Of a DNA stretch of 64,000 nt, positions 9,796 to 21,060 are shown in pieces. The position numbers were made by a program, and so were the translations under genes. Source of the DNA: Margaritispora aquatica (Eukaryota; Ascomycota; Leotiomycetes; Helotiales; Discinellaceae); contig VJWN01000003.1 of NCBI GenBank assembly GCA_007644065.1, positions 744,001 through 808,000 on the forward strand, read 5' to 3'. The notes below the pieces were generated by a model. That model ran no database searches and was not told the DNA's origin. It was given only the letters and a program-made list of their open reading frames with translations. Each line of letters begins with the position of its first letter. Positions within the stretch are counted from its first letter, which is position 1.

Positions 9796-12576
9796 TTACC
9801 GATCCTCTAACTCTACACCATCATCTATATCCTCCTCTGTCCCATCCAGCATGATATCTCCCTCTCGAGATCTGTTTGCATTCCCTCTCGGTATATCTCT
9901 ACCCATCTCCGTACTTCCAATTCTTATTCTTCCCCTGCTAACATAGTTGACCTTATCACTAAACCAATCCGCACCCCTCTTAATAACGCCCCATAGTCTC
10001 TCTTGACCCTCCTGCAATCTGCTATCATCTCTTGGGTTCTCACTTGCTTCAACCTTGAACTGATATTTGAGACAGTCCTTGACTGTCACCAAGCCTGCAA
10101 GTTTGCCGTGATATTCGATCAGGATGACCCGAGGGCCGATCTTCCTAAATAACTCCATCACGGTCTCAAGCGGAAGTCGAGGATGTACTGTTACAGGTGT
10201 GGCATCTATAAATCTGCTAAAATCCACGGATGAGGATGCCATGCCTTCAAAAGTTGCATGTGAGGGTATAGCAGGAGTGGTAGGCATAGATTGCGCAGAC
10301 GTGGAAGGTGGGCTAAAATAGCATGTTGCGGTAGGACTGATTGATCGGTCCCTCTTCACACGATCAATGGCGTAGCGAAGCTCTGTACGGCCGATGTAAC
10401 CAACAAGAATCCTCGATGCTCGATCCTCGACAATTGGAAACCCTTGGTATTTGTCTTCCCGCAACAAGTTCTCCAGAGTTTTCATGCTGAGGCCATGGGT
10501 TGGTAGCGCAATGACATCGCTTGTCATAACTTGTGAGACAGGAACACCAAATGTGTGGTCTTCCTTGTTGTCCAAGAATGGGAATCCACTGAACCAAATC
10601 ATCCTATCTGCAATTCCTCCTTTGCCAAATAATTCACTGACAGCTTTAGTAACACCAACCACGATCATTGTTGGCAAAATATATGTCAGAGCTCCAGTCA
10701 GCTCAAACATAATTACTACCACAGACACTGTAATGTGCATGATGCCACTCAATGCGGCAGCTGCTCCAAGAAAGGCGTATGTCCCTGGCGTGATACATGG
10801 CACGTCTGGTTTGCAGGCTGAGAAAAATACCGATGATGGATATGCTTCATGTAGAGCTTGCACTAAGATTCCAACCGTCCTTCCAAATGACGCTCCAATT
10901 GCCATAGATGGCACAAAGATTCCGGCTGGAACCTTGCAACCATATGATATGATGACGAGGAATATTCTCAGGATAGTTGCAAATGTCAAAGATAGAACCA
11001 AGCTCCATCGATTCTGGCGATCGCATAACCCATTATAATCTTCTGCACCTTCACATTCCAAGAATAGGATCTCCATACTCTCTGTCATATCGATTCTGAG
11101 AAACATATTGGGATAGCAAATAATCGCTGTTCCAGTCGCCAATAGTGTAGCTTCCAGAATGGCATATTTAGAAAGGTACTTCTTTCGGAATGCCTGAGCT
11201 CGCAAATTCCATTTGATCACAAATGCCCCGTAAAGTCCTCCAAACACACCAATAATGATGTAGAATAAAACCTCGAAAAAGTGCCACGAGCGATCATAAT
11301 GAACCTGGAACATGACCAACTGTCCTGTTCGGAATGGATTCATCGCTGCCAGGACGGCCGTGGCTACCAAGGCACAGAAATAACTCCGCCACATGGTCTT
11401 GAGTGGAAAGTACGAGGACATTTCCTCTAGAGAGAACAAAACACCTCCAATAGGACTTCCAAACGCAACAGCGACTCCAGCTGCGGCACAGGCACTCAAG
11501 ATCTCTCTCGTTTTTGAAGCACTGCGCTTGTACTTATCAAAAAGTCTCGAGATGACGTTACCTGTGCATACAGCATAGTGCACACTTGGACCTTCTTTAC
11601 CTACTGATAATCCTGATGCAATAGCAAGAGGTAATGCGACTGACTTGATGACCAAAGTCCAGAACCCAAGGAACCCCTTCATGACAAATCCGGCAATAAT
11701 GCATTTGATCTCAGATATCCCAGATCCTGCTGCGTAGGGTGCGAATGATCGAACCAAACTTGCTGAAGTCAATGCAAATATGGTCTATTGATATCAGTGG
11801 CGTGCTTCCCAACAAGATGTGACTTACAGCAAACATGATATACATTACATAGTTCACCAATCCGATCGAGCTCCATCGATGCCAATCTGCGCATCCTAAT
11901 ATATGTTAGCAATGATACACGCCAAGCTAAGCATAGTTCATACCATTGTCCTCGCCCCAACAACAGAAGTTCTCATTCAGGTAGAAGGCCGTTGTGCAAT
12001 ATCCAAGCTTCACGTCGGATAGCCATTCTGTGATGATATTCAGGAACGCTGCATTCAAGCCAATTGCCGCACCTGTCTCGCATCAGAATTTGGGCATAAC
12101 CTCTAAAGCGTAGGATGTACCAATTAGTGTCACCACAATCCATCCTTGTGCCGCTTCATACGACTCGCCCAACTTGTATCTCCATCCTGCCTGTCCACCT
12201 CTCTCAAAGAAGCCCGCTGTCTCTTTCCGCCGGACTTTCCTCCGCAGCTGTTCTTTCGCAGCGTCCTGAACCCAGTCTGGAACTCCCGTCAGTCTTGAGC
12301 TGGCATGGATTTGGCGGATGCGCTACCTATTGTTGTGAAGTCCTAGGCACAGGTTAGTCACCAATCCATCAATACAGCAAGTGATCAGAATATGCCTACC
12401 TCGTATCTCTTGATCTCTTCAATCTCTTCGTCAATCTGGTGCTCTGCGACTGTTGGTGCAGGCGCAGCCTCGCCTTGCTCTGCTGTTGATATGGCTAAGG
12501 ACAATCTGGCAGGAAAGGAGGGTCGCTGCTGGAGTCGCGGACCTGATACCGACACAGATGATGATCGGGAATTCAT
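9796..12576 (-). CDS. CLC-type chloride channel / chloride-proton exchanger
   Basis: Six exons (12576-12400, 12342-12327, 12276-12121, 12072-11944, 11895-11828, 11784-9796) give 844 residues, related to yeast Gef1 and animal ClC-3/4/5. Selectivity-filter motifs are visible: GSGISE (202-207, with Ser where many CLCs have Pro), GKEGP (gating Glu near 246) and GIFVPSMAIGASFGR. FSLEEMSSYFP near 299-309 carries the glutamate position that marks proton-coupled exchangers in ClC-5. Multiple membrane helices are followed by two C-terminal CBS domains (first around SQVMTSDVIALPT, second around FIDATPVTVHPRLPLE). It probably acidifies or supplies chloride to Golgi or endosomal compartments. Exon 2 is only 16 bases, encoding the DFTTI part of DFTTIDWVQD. 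Confidence 0.95.
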
Positions 12577-13261
12577 GGCCCTGTAGTTTGAATACGCATA
12601 ATTTACAATCTATGCAGCTATTAAGAGCTGATCAATGATTAATGATGTTGTCTTCGTCCTGGAGCCTTCCCGAAGTAGTGCCGCTTTATTATACAGGCGG
12701 CCGCTTTAAACTCACTCATGTCTCTTTGATTACATGGCTAGAAAGCATAAGCGAAGCCTGCCCCTTTTTTGCTCTACAATGAACTGATCTCTGTTTTCTT
12801 CGCAATGCTCGTTGAGGTACGAAGTTACTGCTTGCGAGTCAAATGGAAAATAGTTGAGCCGTTTCAAGCAAAAACAACATAGTGTAGCAGCCACCAGTAA
12901 TGTAGGTACGTGGCGCAGCTCCTGCACAGTTGGCCTGCGGAGCATGAAAACAAGATACTTTGTATTCAGGCACCTGGCTGCATGCCAAAAAGTGGCCGGG
13001 AACTCTCCTCTAGCTGTGGATTAGTAAACTTGCGATTGGAAGCTTCACGATCCAAAAGTGACATGCCTAGATTCCAATCAACCAACCAACAATTTTCTAC
13101 AAATTGTGTGACTACTGGGTACTATTTACATCGTGCGCAATCACACAGTCTCTCGACTTTGCCTCTACGCTACATAGAAATATTGAAATATCCAAAGGCA
13201 ACATTCTTGGCCCCAAATGTACATATCCTTATCTTCCTTGGCTAAGTAGCCATGAAAATCG
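12577..13261. other. Intergenic region upstream of the CLC gene
   Basis: About 680 bases with no gene seen. It contains the CLC promoter. Small frames on both strands at 12730-13245 lack protein-like composition. Confidence 0.5.
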
Positions 13262-13269
13262 AACACGGC

Positions 13270-13309
13270 CAGAGTGGCCAATAAGTCAGTCAGTCAGCTA
13301 ATCAGCGAG
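13270..13309 (+). repeat. Left terminal inverted repeat of the hAT-type element
   Basis: Begins CAGAGTGGCCAATAAG and reaches CAGCTAATCAGCGAG at its inner end. It pairs with the right end at 13709-13744. It carries one extra CAGT-like repeat unit compared with the right copy. Confidence 0.8.
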
Positions 13310-13708
13310 AGGAATTTATAGCTGACTCGCTGATATAATTGAGAATCTTCGCTGACTTGCTGATAGCGGCTTATAAGCTTGCTGACAGCGAAGAGTATAA
13401 TAATATCCTTGGTTATTATTAATTATAGAGAGTATAAAAGTATAAAATCAAGGTATAAAATTTACAAAACTTTATACTATAATAATACAAATCTTATATT
13501 ATATACTTAAGGTAGAAGCGAATAGTATCATTAAAAACTCGTCGATTTCGACTAATAATAAAGCTTTATTCGACCATAAACAAACTTCGAAAACTATAAA
13601 AATTAATCCTTAAGCTTAGAAGCTAGCCTATCAGCGGAGGAATACTACGCTTACTTGCTGATATAAATTAAATCTCAAGCTGATAGGCTTCTTGGCGTAG
13701 CTTATAAG

Positions 13709-13744
13709 CTCGCTGATTAGCTGGCTTGCTTACTGGCCACTCTG
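13709..13744 (-). repeat. Right terminal inverted repeat of the hAT-type element
   Basis: Reads CTCGCTGATTAGCTG inward-side first and ends TACTGGCCACTCTG. Its reverse complement matches the left end at 13270-13309 apart from a few substitutions and a gap of about four bases. Confidence 0.8.
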
Positions 13745-13752
13745 AACACGGC

Positions 13753-14895
13753 TCTTCATCAACAATTGTATAGAGTTTGACTTTAGACTTTGAGATCTTT
13801 TCATCGTTAGCTCTATTGAGATCCGTTATACTGCATGTTATCGATATGTCAGACACCTTAACAAATGCTAGCATGTTACCAAAGGTTTTGACCACAAGCA
13901 ATAGCTACTCAAGCGAAAGAATCTGACGCCAAGTTCAGACTGCATAAGCACTGCACTTCCCTTGTAAGGGTCCTGCAGGACAGCAAGGAAACTTGTTATT
14001 TTTGCTTCTCTTATTGCATGTAGATGCTCAATTCTGCCTGCGGAGTCTCTCTCGCGCAAGCCCTATTGTCCACTCTCTACGGCCGTACGGCTTCACTGCG
14101 CTATGCCTTTCTTTCGCTTCTCTAAACTGCCGATAGAAAGATTGGCCTGACCAGACCGGACATGTAAGATTGTAACACCAAAAGTTTATAGGGAAACCAA
14201 GTCAATGAAGCAAGCCAAATTCGTCTTCGTCAAAGCCAAAAATCTAGCCGATATAGAGTGTTCAGGAATCACGAGTATTTAAAGGAATTTTCTCCGAGGG
14301 AATTTTATATACTACCCACTTTGCATCATATTTAAGCAAAATCACTTTATCGATATGTACAGTATCTAAGCACGTTCACTTCCCAATGTGTATAATTTCT
14401 ACGCACACTCTCTTCCCAATATGTATGAAGTCTCAGCACATTCCAAAGCGTTGTTCGAAAATTCTATTCAGCTTTGTTTTTGTCTTGGACGGTAGCAAAT
14501 TTGACAGCCTCGAAAAATTGAAAATTATGGTAGAGATATCCAACTTGATCTTTCATAGCTCTTGGTCCGAAGAAGTTAGCCGATCCAACTCATAAAAGCT
14601 AGTCTGGTTTATAATGGACCATAAGTCTTAATAATTGATGACACTATGCTCTCAATTCGGTTCGCTTACATTGCTATATCCGAAGATGGTAAACAATATG
14701 CTCGAAGAACCCTTTTTGGCAGAAAAGGCTATGGAGATGATTGTCAAATCATATGATTGTCTTTTTGGGACCAAAATAAAGACTTCTTCAAGAACCGAAA
14801 ATGCCCCTAATAGCTCTCTCCATATCTTTCGACTCCCTCTATACTTTGCAGACTCAACACAAAATACACCATCTGTTGCACCCCAGCTGTTACAC
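13753..14895. other. Intergenic region with dispersed repeat copy 2
   Basis: No convincing gene. Positions 14204-14444 match 5150-5310 and include a 33-base tandem array. A 181-codon minus frame (14652-15197) partly overlaps the secreted-protein gene in another frame and is discussed there. Confidence 0.45.
14204..14444. repeat. Diverged dispersed repeat, copy 2, with 33-base tandem units
   Basis: The first block contains CCAAATTCGTCTTCG and TCAAAGCCAAAAATCTAG, matching 5150-5200. The second part holds about 2.8 tandem units of 33 bases (14352-14384, 14385-14417, 14418-14444). They share the pattern ATRTGTAY, then TCTAMGCAC, then CTTCCC. The unit also matches 5279-5306. No coding capacity is seen. 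Confidence 0.55.
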
Positions 14896-15757
14896 CTATC
14901 CATCAAAGCCTCTGCTACGGAAGTTCCAACCATCGCCACACCAGCTTTCTTGCCCATACTGGCCGTCATATCTGTGGTTCGCAGTGTAGAAACGATCCCA
15001 AACCGCATTATAGGCACCGCAGTACCAAGAGCCAGAAGTCGAGACAGATGCCATGCGATCGGCTGCCCAGCAACCAGTGGCAACTCCGTCCGTGAGCCAT
15101 GGGGCTTCGGAATTGTATTCCCAGCTCGTATTGCAGAAAATGACACCTGAGTTCGAGTTAGTCTTTTCATTCCGTGCTCTGGTAATTTGCAAAGCATGAG
15201 GAAAATTTTTGGCTTGGAGCAACGTGGGAGTTTATGAAGACCCCGTAGAATAATAAGAAGTAGATTGAATGACTACTTACTACACATCCGTTAGTGGAGG
15301 AGAAATCCATGAATGCTCCAACAGTGTTGCCATTACCACATCTGCAAGCAAGTGTTAGAACAAATATGGTAAAGAAAAATGCTAAAATGTGCACAGGCCA
15401 AACACCCACTGTGCATCGAGAGCAGCATTGACATAATCTGTAGCAGCATGATTGTCAAACGCGTAGTCTATATGAAATGTTAGTTTGTCACTGTTGGAAC
15501 GAATCTAGAGGAATACTAACCACCACATCCATAATGGTTGTCCGCGTTCGGGACATTGCGGGCTTTGACCTTCGTGGCCAGAGACAGAGATCCTGGCACG
15601 TAGTTGCGAGGAGAATTCTTCGGGACATGAAGACGTTTGTGTGTCTCGGTGCCATTGTTGGAATAGAACACAGAGTAAACACCATCTGGCTGTCATTTTG
15701 GTATCCTGAAATTGGAACACAGGCTACGAAGCCTAGGATTATGAGTGTAAAGCGCAT
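14896..15757 (-). pseudogene. Small secreted protein gene with an apparent frameshift after the signal peptide
   Basis: The ATG at 15757 starts a clear signal peptide (MRFTLIILGFVACVPIS). The likely mature protein lies in a different frame. It begins PDGVYSVFYSNNGTETHKR and continues over four exons (15757-15521, 15467-15410, 15341-15281, 15162-14896). Conserved-looking parts are NHYGCG, AQCGNGNTVGAF, SGVIFCNTSWEYN, SGSWYCGAYN and YDGQYGQESWCGDGW. This is the pattern of small cysteine-containing secreted fungal proteins; I cannot name the family. Joining signal peptide to body needs a one-base shift near 15690-15710. Alternatively a 38-base intron could join them, but it would cut into the signal peptide. 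The last acceptor (AAAAG) is weak; a nearby CAG acceptor would instead lead into a 181-codon frame. It may be a decayed gene or a base error. Confidence 0.5.
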
Positions 15758-16862
15758 CTTGTCTGTGTATGTTGATTCAAGTAATTAACGGGGGAGAAGA
15801 GGATTGGAAGGTCTGCTGCTTAGAGCTTTTAGAATGTGGCAATTTTCATAGTATATGTAGCAAAGTATCCCACATTTAATTGGGCGGTATTGCTGTGTTT
15901 TTCCCTGACTTAAGAGCTCAACAGTATACTAGACTAAAAGGGTACTGACAGCATTTAGACTCCTACATTCAAGTATGAATCTATCACTTGGTTTGTAATG
16001 CAGTATGTGCATACAGTGCCTTTGAAATCGGCGTGTATCGGAACCAACAGTTTCCACATTCCGAAAAATTCGCAAGGAAGGCTTGCAAATTCATCACAGC
16101 GGCTTGTTGCAATAGAGTAGAATTGACAGACATCCGAGATGAAGGAAAAGCAATGCATATGCAGTGATGTAGTTGATAGGATGATGTGATATCCTACCCA
16201 CTGCCTTGGGACCTTTCCAAAGTTCGCACCTACTGCCTTGAAGTAAAACTCAATTGTGACCAGGGCCAAACGCACACACTGACTGGGGAAAAGCTATGGG
16301 GAGAATATGAGTGGTTATGAGAACGAGGAAGGCTGGTACTCTCCGTTTTTCGCCCCGCAGGCGGCTTCAGGGATCAGAAGCAGAGAAACACACGGCTCCA
16401 AGTTAAAGATTGAAATATGGTTGCGTTGAATGATGGTTGTGTAACATGAGATACATGAAGTCATCACGTCACCTGATCACCAGTGCATGACAGAATTGTC
16501 ATATGCTGCTCAACCAAACGAGCTATTGTATAACCTTTCCAGGGTCTTAAAAAACGAATCTTGAGGTGAAAGAAGTACCAAAAGCACCTGGTAGGAGATT
16601 CTATGAATGTGCAAAATCAAGTGGCAGATTCAATATAAAGTAGAGATACTGATGATGGGGACTTTACGACTTAGGTAGCGTCCATCAGTTCTGCCACATG
16701 CTGGTAGATGGCAGGCCTGTTTGATGCTTAGCATTTCTATTTATCCAACTGATGGCGCTTACGGATTGATATCCTTCACACACTTACAGATTGACTGCAC
16801 TGTGTCGCGCTAATGCCTGCCTTCATGATATCGATATCACAATCCATCCCCCTCTCCATTGC
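15758..16862. other. Intergenic region, no gene seen
   Basis: About 1.1 kb. A 106-codon minus frame at 15955-16275 has no recognisable features and is probably chance. The region should hold the promoter of the secreted-protein gene. Confidence 0.45.
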
Positions 16863-19686
16863 CTATGGAAAGGCGTTCAAAATTCCATTTACATCACCAC
16901 TCCTCCCTAGAACTCCTGCAGCAAGTCTTGCGGAGTGAGCATTGTATGAAGGCGGGGCAAGCCCTACACCACGAGCAGCTGTGCTAGGATCTGGCTTCGC
17001 ATCTTTGATTATAGGTATGCCGCTGATGTCTGTTCTGAACATCTTGCCAGGAGGTGTTGCTGGTAGCCCAGCCTTCTCCACCTGCAAATAGCGACCTTGC
17101 CATTTCACACCAAGGTTAAGGACTACTGGTTCACCACCCTTGTTCTGCTTGCAGTCTATCTTCACATTGATAGTTTCTGCGCCGGTGCATTTAGTCCCGT
17201 TAACTCTTAGGTGAAAGGTACTTGGACATACCTTCAATGCCGTACATCAAACTTCTGTTCATAAAAGTTGGCTCACCTCCAGGAGGGAATAGGAAGGTCA
17301 GACGGGCATAGCCGAGCTTCTCATTTCCTCCTGTCATATTTTGATGAAGCTCAATATCTATCCATTTTGCATTACGAGTAACGTTGAGTTTAAGATTCTT
17401 ATCCCATATTGCTATTCGACCAGGAGGCGCTGCTTGGGTGGACAGTTCCTAGGGCAAGATTAGTGAACATCTACTAGTCACACAAAAGAGTAGCAGTTAC
17501 CAATGATAATTCGGCACCAGTAGCTGTGTTACGCGCATTGCGTTTGTAAAAATTGATTTTAGCGAAAGTACTTGGTCTAGAAAATGTGTATTTAGGTAGG
17601 TCTTCGGCTGATATGACCGTCAATTCGATGATATCAATCCCTTTGCCTCCCATGAGAATCTTTTGCGCTGATTTCCAGTCTTTCAATACCTTAATAGCTT
17701 GGTCTTGCAGATTAAGTTGTTGACTATGCCAGTGACGACAAAATCGAACGGCATTCTCGACTTTGTCCCAGTCAGCCAGCTGAGCTTGTATCCAGGCAAT
17801 ATGGGCTGAGATTTTATGACGCTCCCATAGCACTTCAAGTTCATGCCGAGAACGGGTTATGTAAGCCCGACCCTGAAAGATGTCTGTTATTGCTTGTATC
17901 AGCCCCATAACGTGTGACAGCAAATCCCAATAGCTCTCCTGTGCCAAATCCATCTCCAGCTTGGGAAACAGCTCTGGGCTGTTAGTTATACCGATTGTAC
18001 TACACGCAAAATCTAGAGTATCCAGGTCTGAAAAAAATTCGGCTCCAGGACCGGAACTGCGCAAGAAATTGAATCTTGGTAGTGGTAGTCCTACAGTATC
18101 CAGAGCTCTGAAAGCTTCACTGACAACCCCATCTTTAGAGCCCATTCTCCCACTTGAATAGGATGAATTGAGTAAGTGTTTCAACCTGACAATATCTTTG
18201 CCGAGTTTTGGGGCAGTCTGATAGGCCATTACCGAGAATGACTTCTGATCCATCCTCGGAATGATATAGTCCGCATCGGCACCTTCATAAACATACTGCA
18301 AATGTGTTGGCAACCAGAGATTTGCTCGAGGGCAGCTTTCAGGGTTTCGTTCTTGTTCTATAAGAAGACGGCATGCTTCATCGTTGACAGCAACTTCTGT
18401 ATACTCTTTGAATTGATCCGTTACAAGTATGAGTCCCTCAATATTTATTGGACGTGGAAGAAATGGAAGAGTCTCCTGGAGCTCTAATCCGTCTTCAAAC
18501 GTTTGAATGCTGCTTTGGGGAACCACAACTCTGTCATGAGTAGAAGGTGTTCGCACCATGAGACCATTGTTAAGATCCGCCGGAGGTCGAATCATTTTAT
18601 ATTCAGGATCGTGAGCCATGTCTGAATAGGTTGTGGTTGGCGTGTCAAAAGTTTGATAGGCTGGATGTGACGAGTTGGAAGCTCGGGAAGAAGCCACGCT
18701 TGGAGATGAAGCCACACTAGATTGAATAGGCTTTCTTCGCACTGAATTCCTTGCTGCTTGTGCAGAACTTTGCACGATCAAACCATCGCTCCCCTCAAAA
18801 TTTCCTGGGGGTGGTAATGCTGTCGACGACGGCCGCCTGTCTAAAACTGGTGTAAAGTTGTTCCCCTCAACAACACTTGTAGAATAGGATCGGTAATCCT
18901 CAATGGTTCTATGGGTTTTCATATGCATCGTAGAATTCCGAGAGATCTGTTTGGGTTCCTGGGTAATCTCATAGCGGTGAGTTTTGAGCCACTGCTCGAT
19001 AAAAAAGAACTCTTCATCGACAACACCAACTGCACATCCTAATTTTGCGAGTTCGGAGGTCAAGAACCCCCAGTCACTCTCGATAGAGTTTTGAAACTCA
19101 GAGCTCTCAACGGTACGAATCTCTTGAAGAGCAAGAGATAGTGCATCTTGTGAGTGTCTGAATTCTCAACACGTTAGTGACCATACTAAGGAAGGTGAAT
19201 AATTGTATTGCCATTTCGAAAGAACGATTCATCATCTGCATGTCTTCTGGTGGTCTCTAAGTTGGAAAGGAGAGGGCGCTATACTTTCGTAATATCCCTA
19301 GAAAGGAAGATAATTCTGCTGTCCTCTCGAGTAGGTGAGCTCTAACATCATTAACAGCATTTGAGTTTCCCTCATTTGATGGTAGTTGTCCTAATGCAGC
19401 CTGCAGGGATACTAGAGACGTCGAGCATGTCCTGAGAATATTCTGAAGATCCCTCTCCTCAAGAAATGCTAGTTGATGATTCTCGGTAGCTTTTTGAACA
19501 AGGCGAAGGGTACCAATCATAGATAGAACGGCATCACATGTCGGCTTGAATTCCGCGGGAAAACGTGATAGTAACACGTAAGGCTGTACAATCTTAGTTT
19601 CGATTGTGAATATAGGAGGTGGAATATGATACCTTCCATGCAATATCTTCAAGTCTATGAAGCTCGCCGCTGAGTAGGTGGCTCAT
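16863..19686 (-). CDS. Large fungal protein of unknown function with a C2-like C-terminal part
   Basis: Five exons (19686-19633, 19583-19285, 19157-17501, 17448-17232, 17176-16863) give 846 residues. I do not recognise the protein. Residues 1-200 look alpha-helical (LHRLEDIAWKPYVLLSRFP, then SQDALSLALQEIRTVE). Residues 220-400 are low-complexity and Ser/Thr-rich with possible phosphorylation sites. A second folded part (about 400-640) includes FLPRPINIEGLILVTDQ and a helical segment ending near LKDWKSAQKIL. The C-terminal 200 residues, from IDIIELTVISAEDLP to WQGRYLQVEKAGL, look like a beta-rich C2-like domain. The third exon follows a 127-base intron with a clear CACTAAC branch point. No signal peptide or membrane segment is seen. 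The remaining C-terminal tail is disordered. Confidence 0.75.
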
Positions 19687-21060
19687 TATAAGAAACAAAA
19701 GGTTTTATTCTGATCATGATATGTTGATCTGATGTGACGTCTAGAATCAGCATCCTCCACATCTTGGTTGACCATGAAGCCTTTGTTGTGATCCTTCCAG
19801 CCAAGCAAGGTCGTTGAACAGGGAGCTGTGCCTCATCCCCGCATGGAAATTAGAGTACGGATCGATTAGCCTCAATACTCGTGCTAGCCAGTCAAACCCT
19901 CATTTCAAGCATCAAACCAAGAAAGTGGGATTCATCTTTATAGAATACACCGTGAAAACCAGAGAGAAAGACCCTCAGGGTCTGTTACTGATGCGTGAAA
20001 ATCCCAATCACAAGTTTTTGATGAAGAATAGGTACCTAGGTACGATACCTCATCAAAATCATGTCAATCACGTGATACGACTCATTGATGTATATGAGAG
20101 CTAGGGCAAGTAATATTTGACCAAGTAACCGTTCTTTCACTTTGTCGAGGCAAACATCCTATAGTCAAAAAGAAACATAATTATTGTATAAAAATTATAG
20201 ACCTCTAGAATAATAGTTATTTGTTGAATTGACCTTGCCTACATTCTCAATATGTGAAATATGGCAACACATTCATAACAGTGGTTTATATTTGTTTATA
20301 TCTAACGAAGATTCTTACCTACTTCGACGAAAGACAAATTGCATTGGCTTCGTTTGTTAGGTTACCTTTTGTTGGTATGCCAGAACATACCTTTAGGTAG
20401 GTAGACCATCAACCCTGCGAATGATAATGGAACAGTCATGTGAGTTATCACGTGAAACGCTAGTACACGACGCGACAACCCTGCTTCATTTTCGTGACAA
20501 TTGTCCAGGTTTAACAACTCTACATCATCGTCCATGATACTTCCTCTCTCGTAAGAATTGTATACAAATACAGACCTGCAAAAGGTATCTCATTTAACTA
20601 AACGCGTCCAAATTCACGCAGAGACTTTTTGTTTTTCTCAGTCTTTGTTTTCAATTTCAGCAGAACATCACTTGACGACACTGTCAATCTTAAGGAGCTT
20701 TAGGACTTGGAGATAGGATAAATCGGTAAGCGAGTCTTCTTTCTATCAATTACACCATACAAGTCTGCCTATTTTCTCTCGCTCACTCCTTTGAGATTTG
20801 GCCACAAGCGCTGTCATATCTCGGTTCGTGTTTGTCCATGAGTGTTAACGAAATTGAAATTAAAAATCGATTAGATAGATCAATCTTTTTACTCTATAAC
20901 TATACAGGCCGTTGAATATTGTCTGTGATTCAAAGCCAAATGTTACTGCCAACAATATGTACTTACAATCTAGCAACGTCTCGTTTCTAACATAAATAGG
21001 AAGAACTAAGAAATCAATATCATCCGACCTCATTTGAGCCGACAGACGCAGATTCTCACG
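19687..21060. other. Intergenic region, shared upstream space of two divergent genes
   Basis: About 1.4 kb between the starts of the 846-residue protein (reading left) and the Dpb3-like gene (reading right). It contains AT-rich stretches around 20160-20300 and short palindromes such as GGTACCTAGGTACG near 20030-20044. No gene seen. Confidence 0.5.

Larger units (their letters stand above)
13262..13752. mobile_element. Non-autonomous hAT-type element (MITE) with 8-base target duplication
   Basis: The element spans 13270-13744 (475 bases). It starts CAGAGTGGCCA and ends TGGCCACTCTG. The terminal inverted repeats extend about 36-40 bases with a few mismatches and one small gap; both reach the sequence CAGCTAATCAGCGAG. 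A perfect 8-base direct repeat, AACACGGC, flanks it at 13262-13269 and 13745-13752. Ends beginning CAG and an 8-base duplication are hallmarks of the hAT superfamily. Subterminal regions are rich in short GCTGA/TCAGC motifs, as expected for transposase sites. The centre (13390-13620) is strongly AT-rich and has no transposase frame, so movement would need an enzyme encoded elsewhere. Confidence 0.85.

Noticed and set aside
10451..11038. A 195-codon plus-strand frame opposite the CLC gene
   Set aside because: It is the antisense of strongly conserved CLC coding sequence and has no protein-like features.
14652..15197. A 181-codon minus-strand frame
   Set aside because: It overlaps the last exon of the secreted-protein gene. 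The competing frame has cysteines and aromatic motifs typical of a small secreted protein, so I preferred that. I remain unsure because the CAG acceptor favours this frame.
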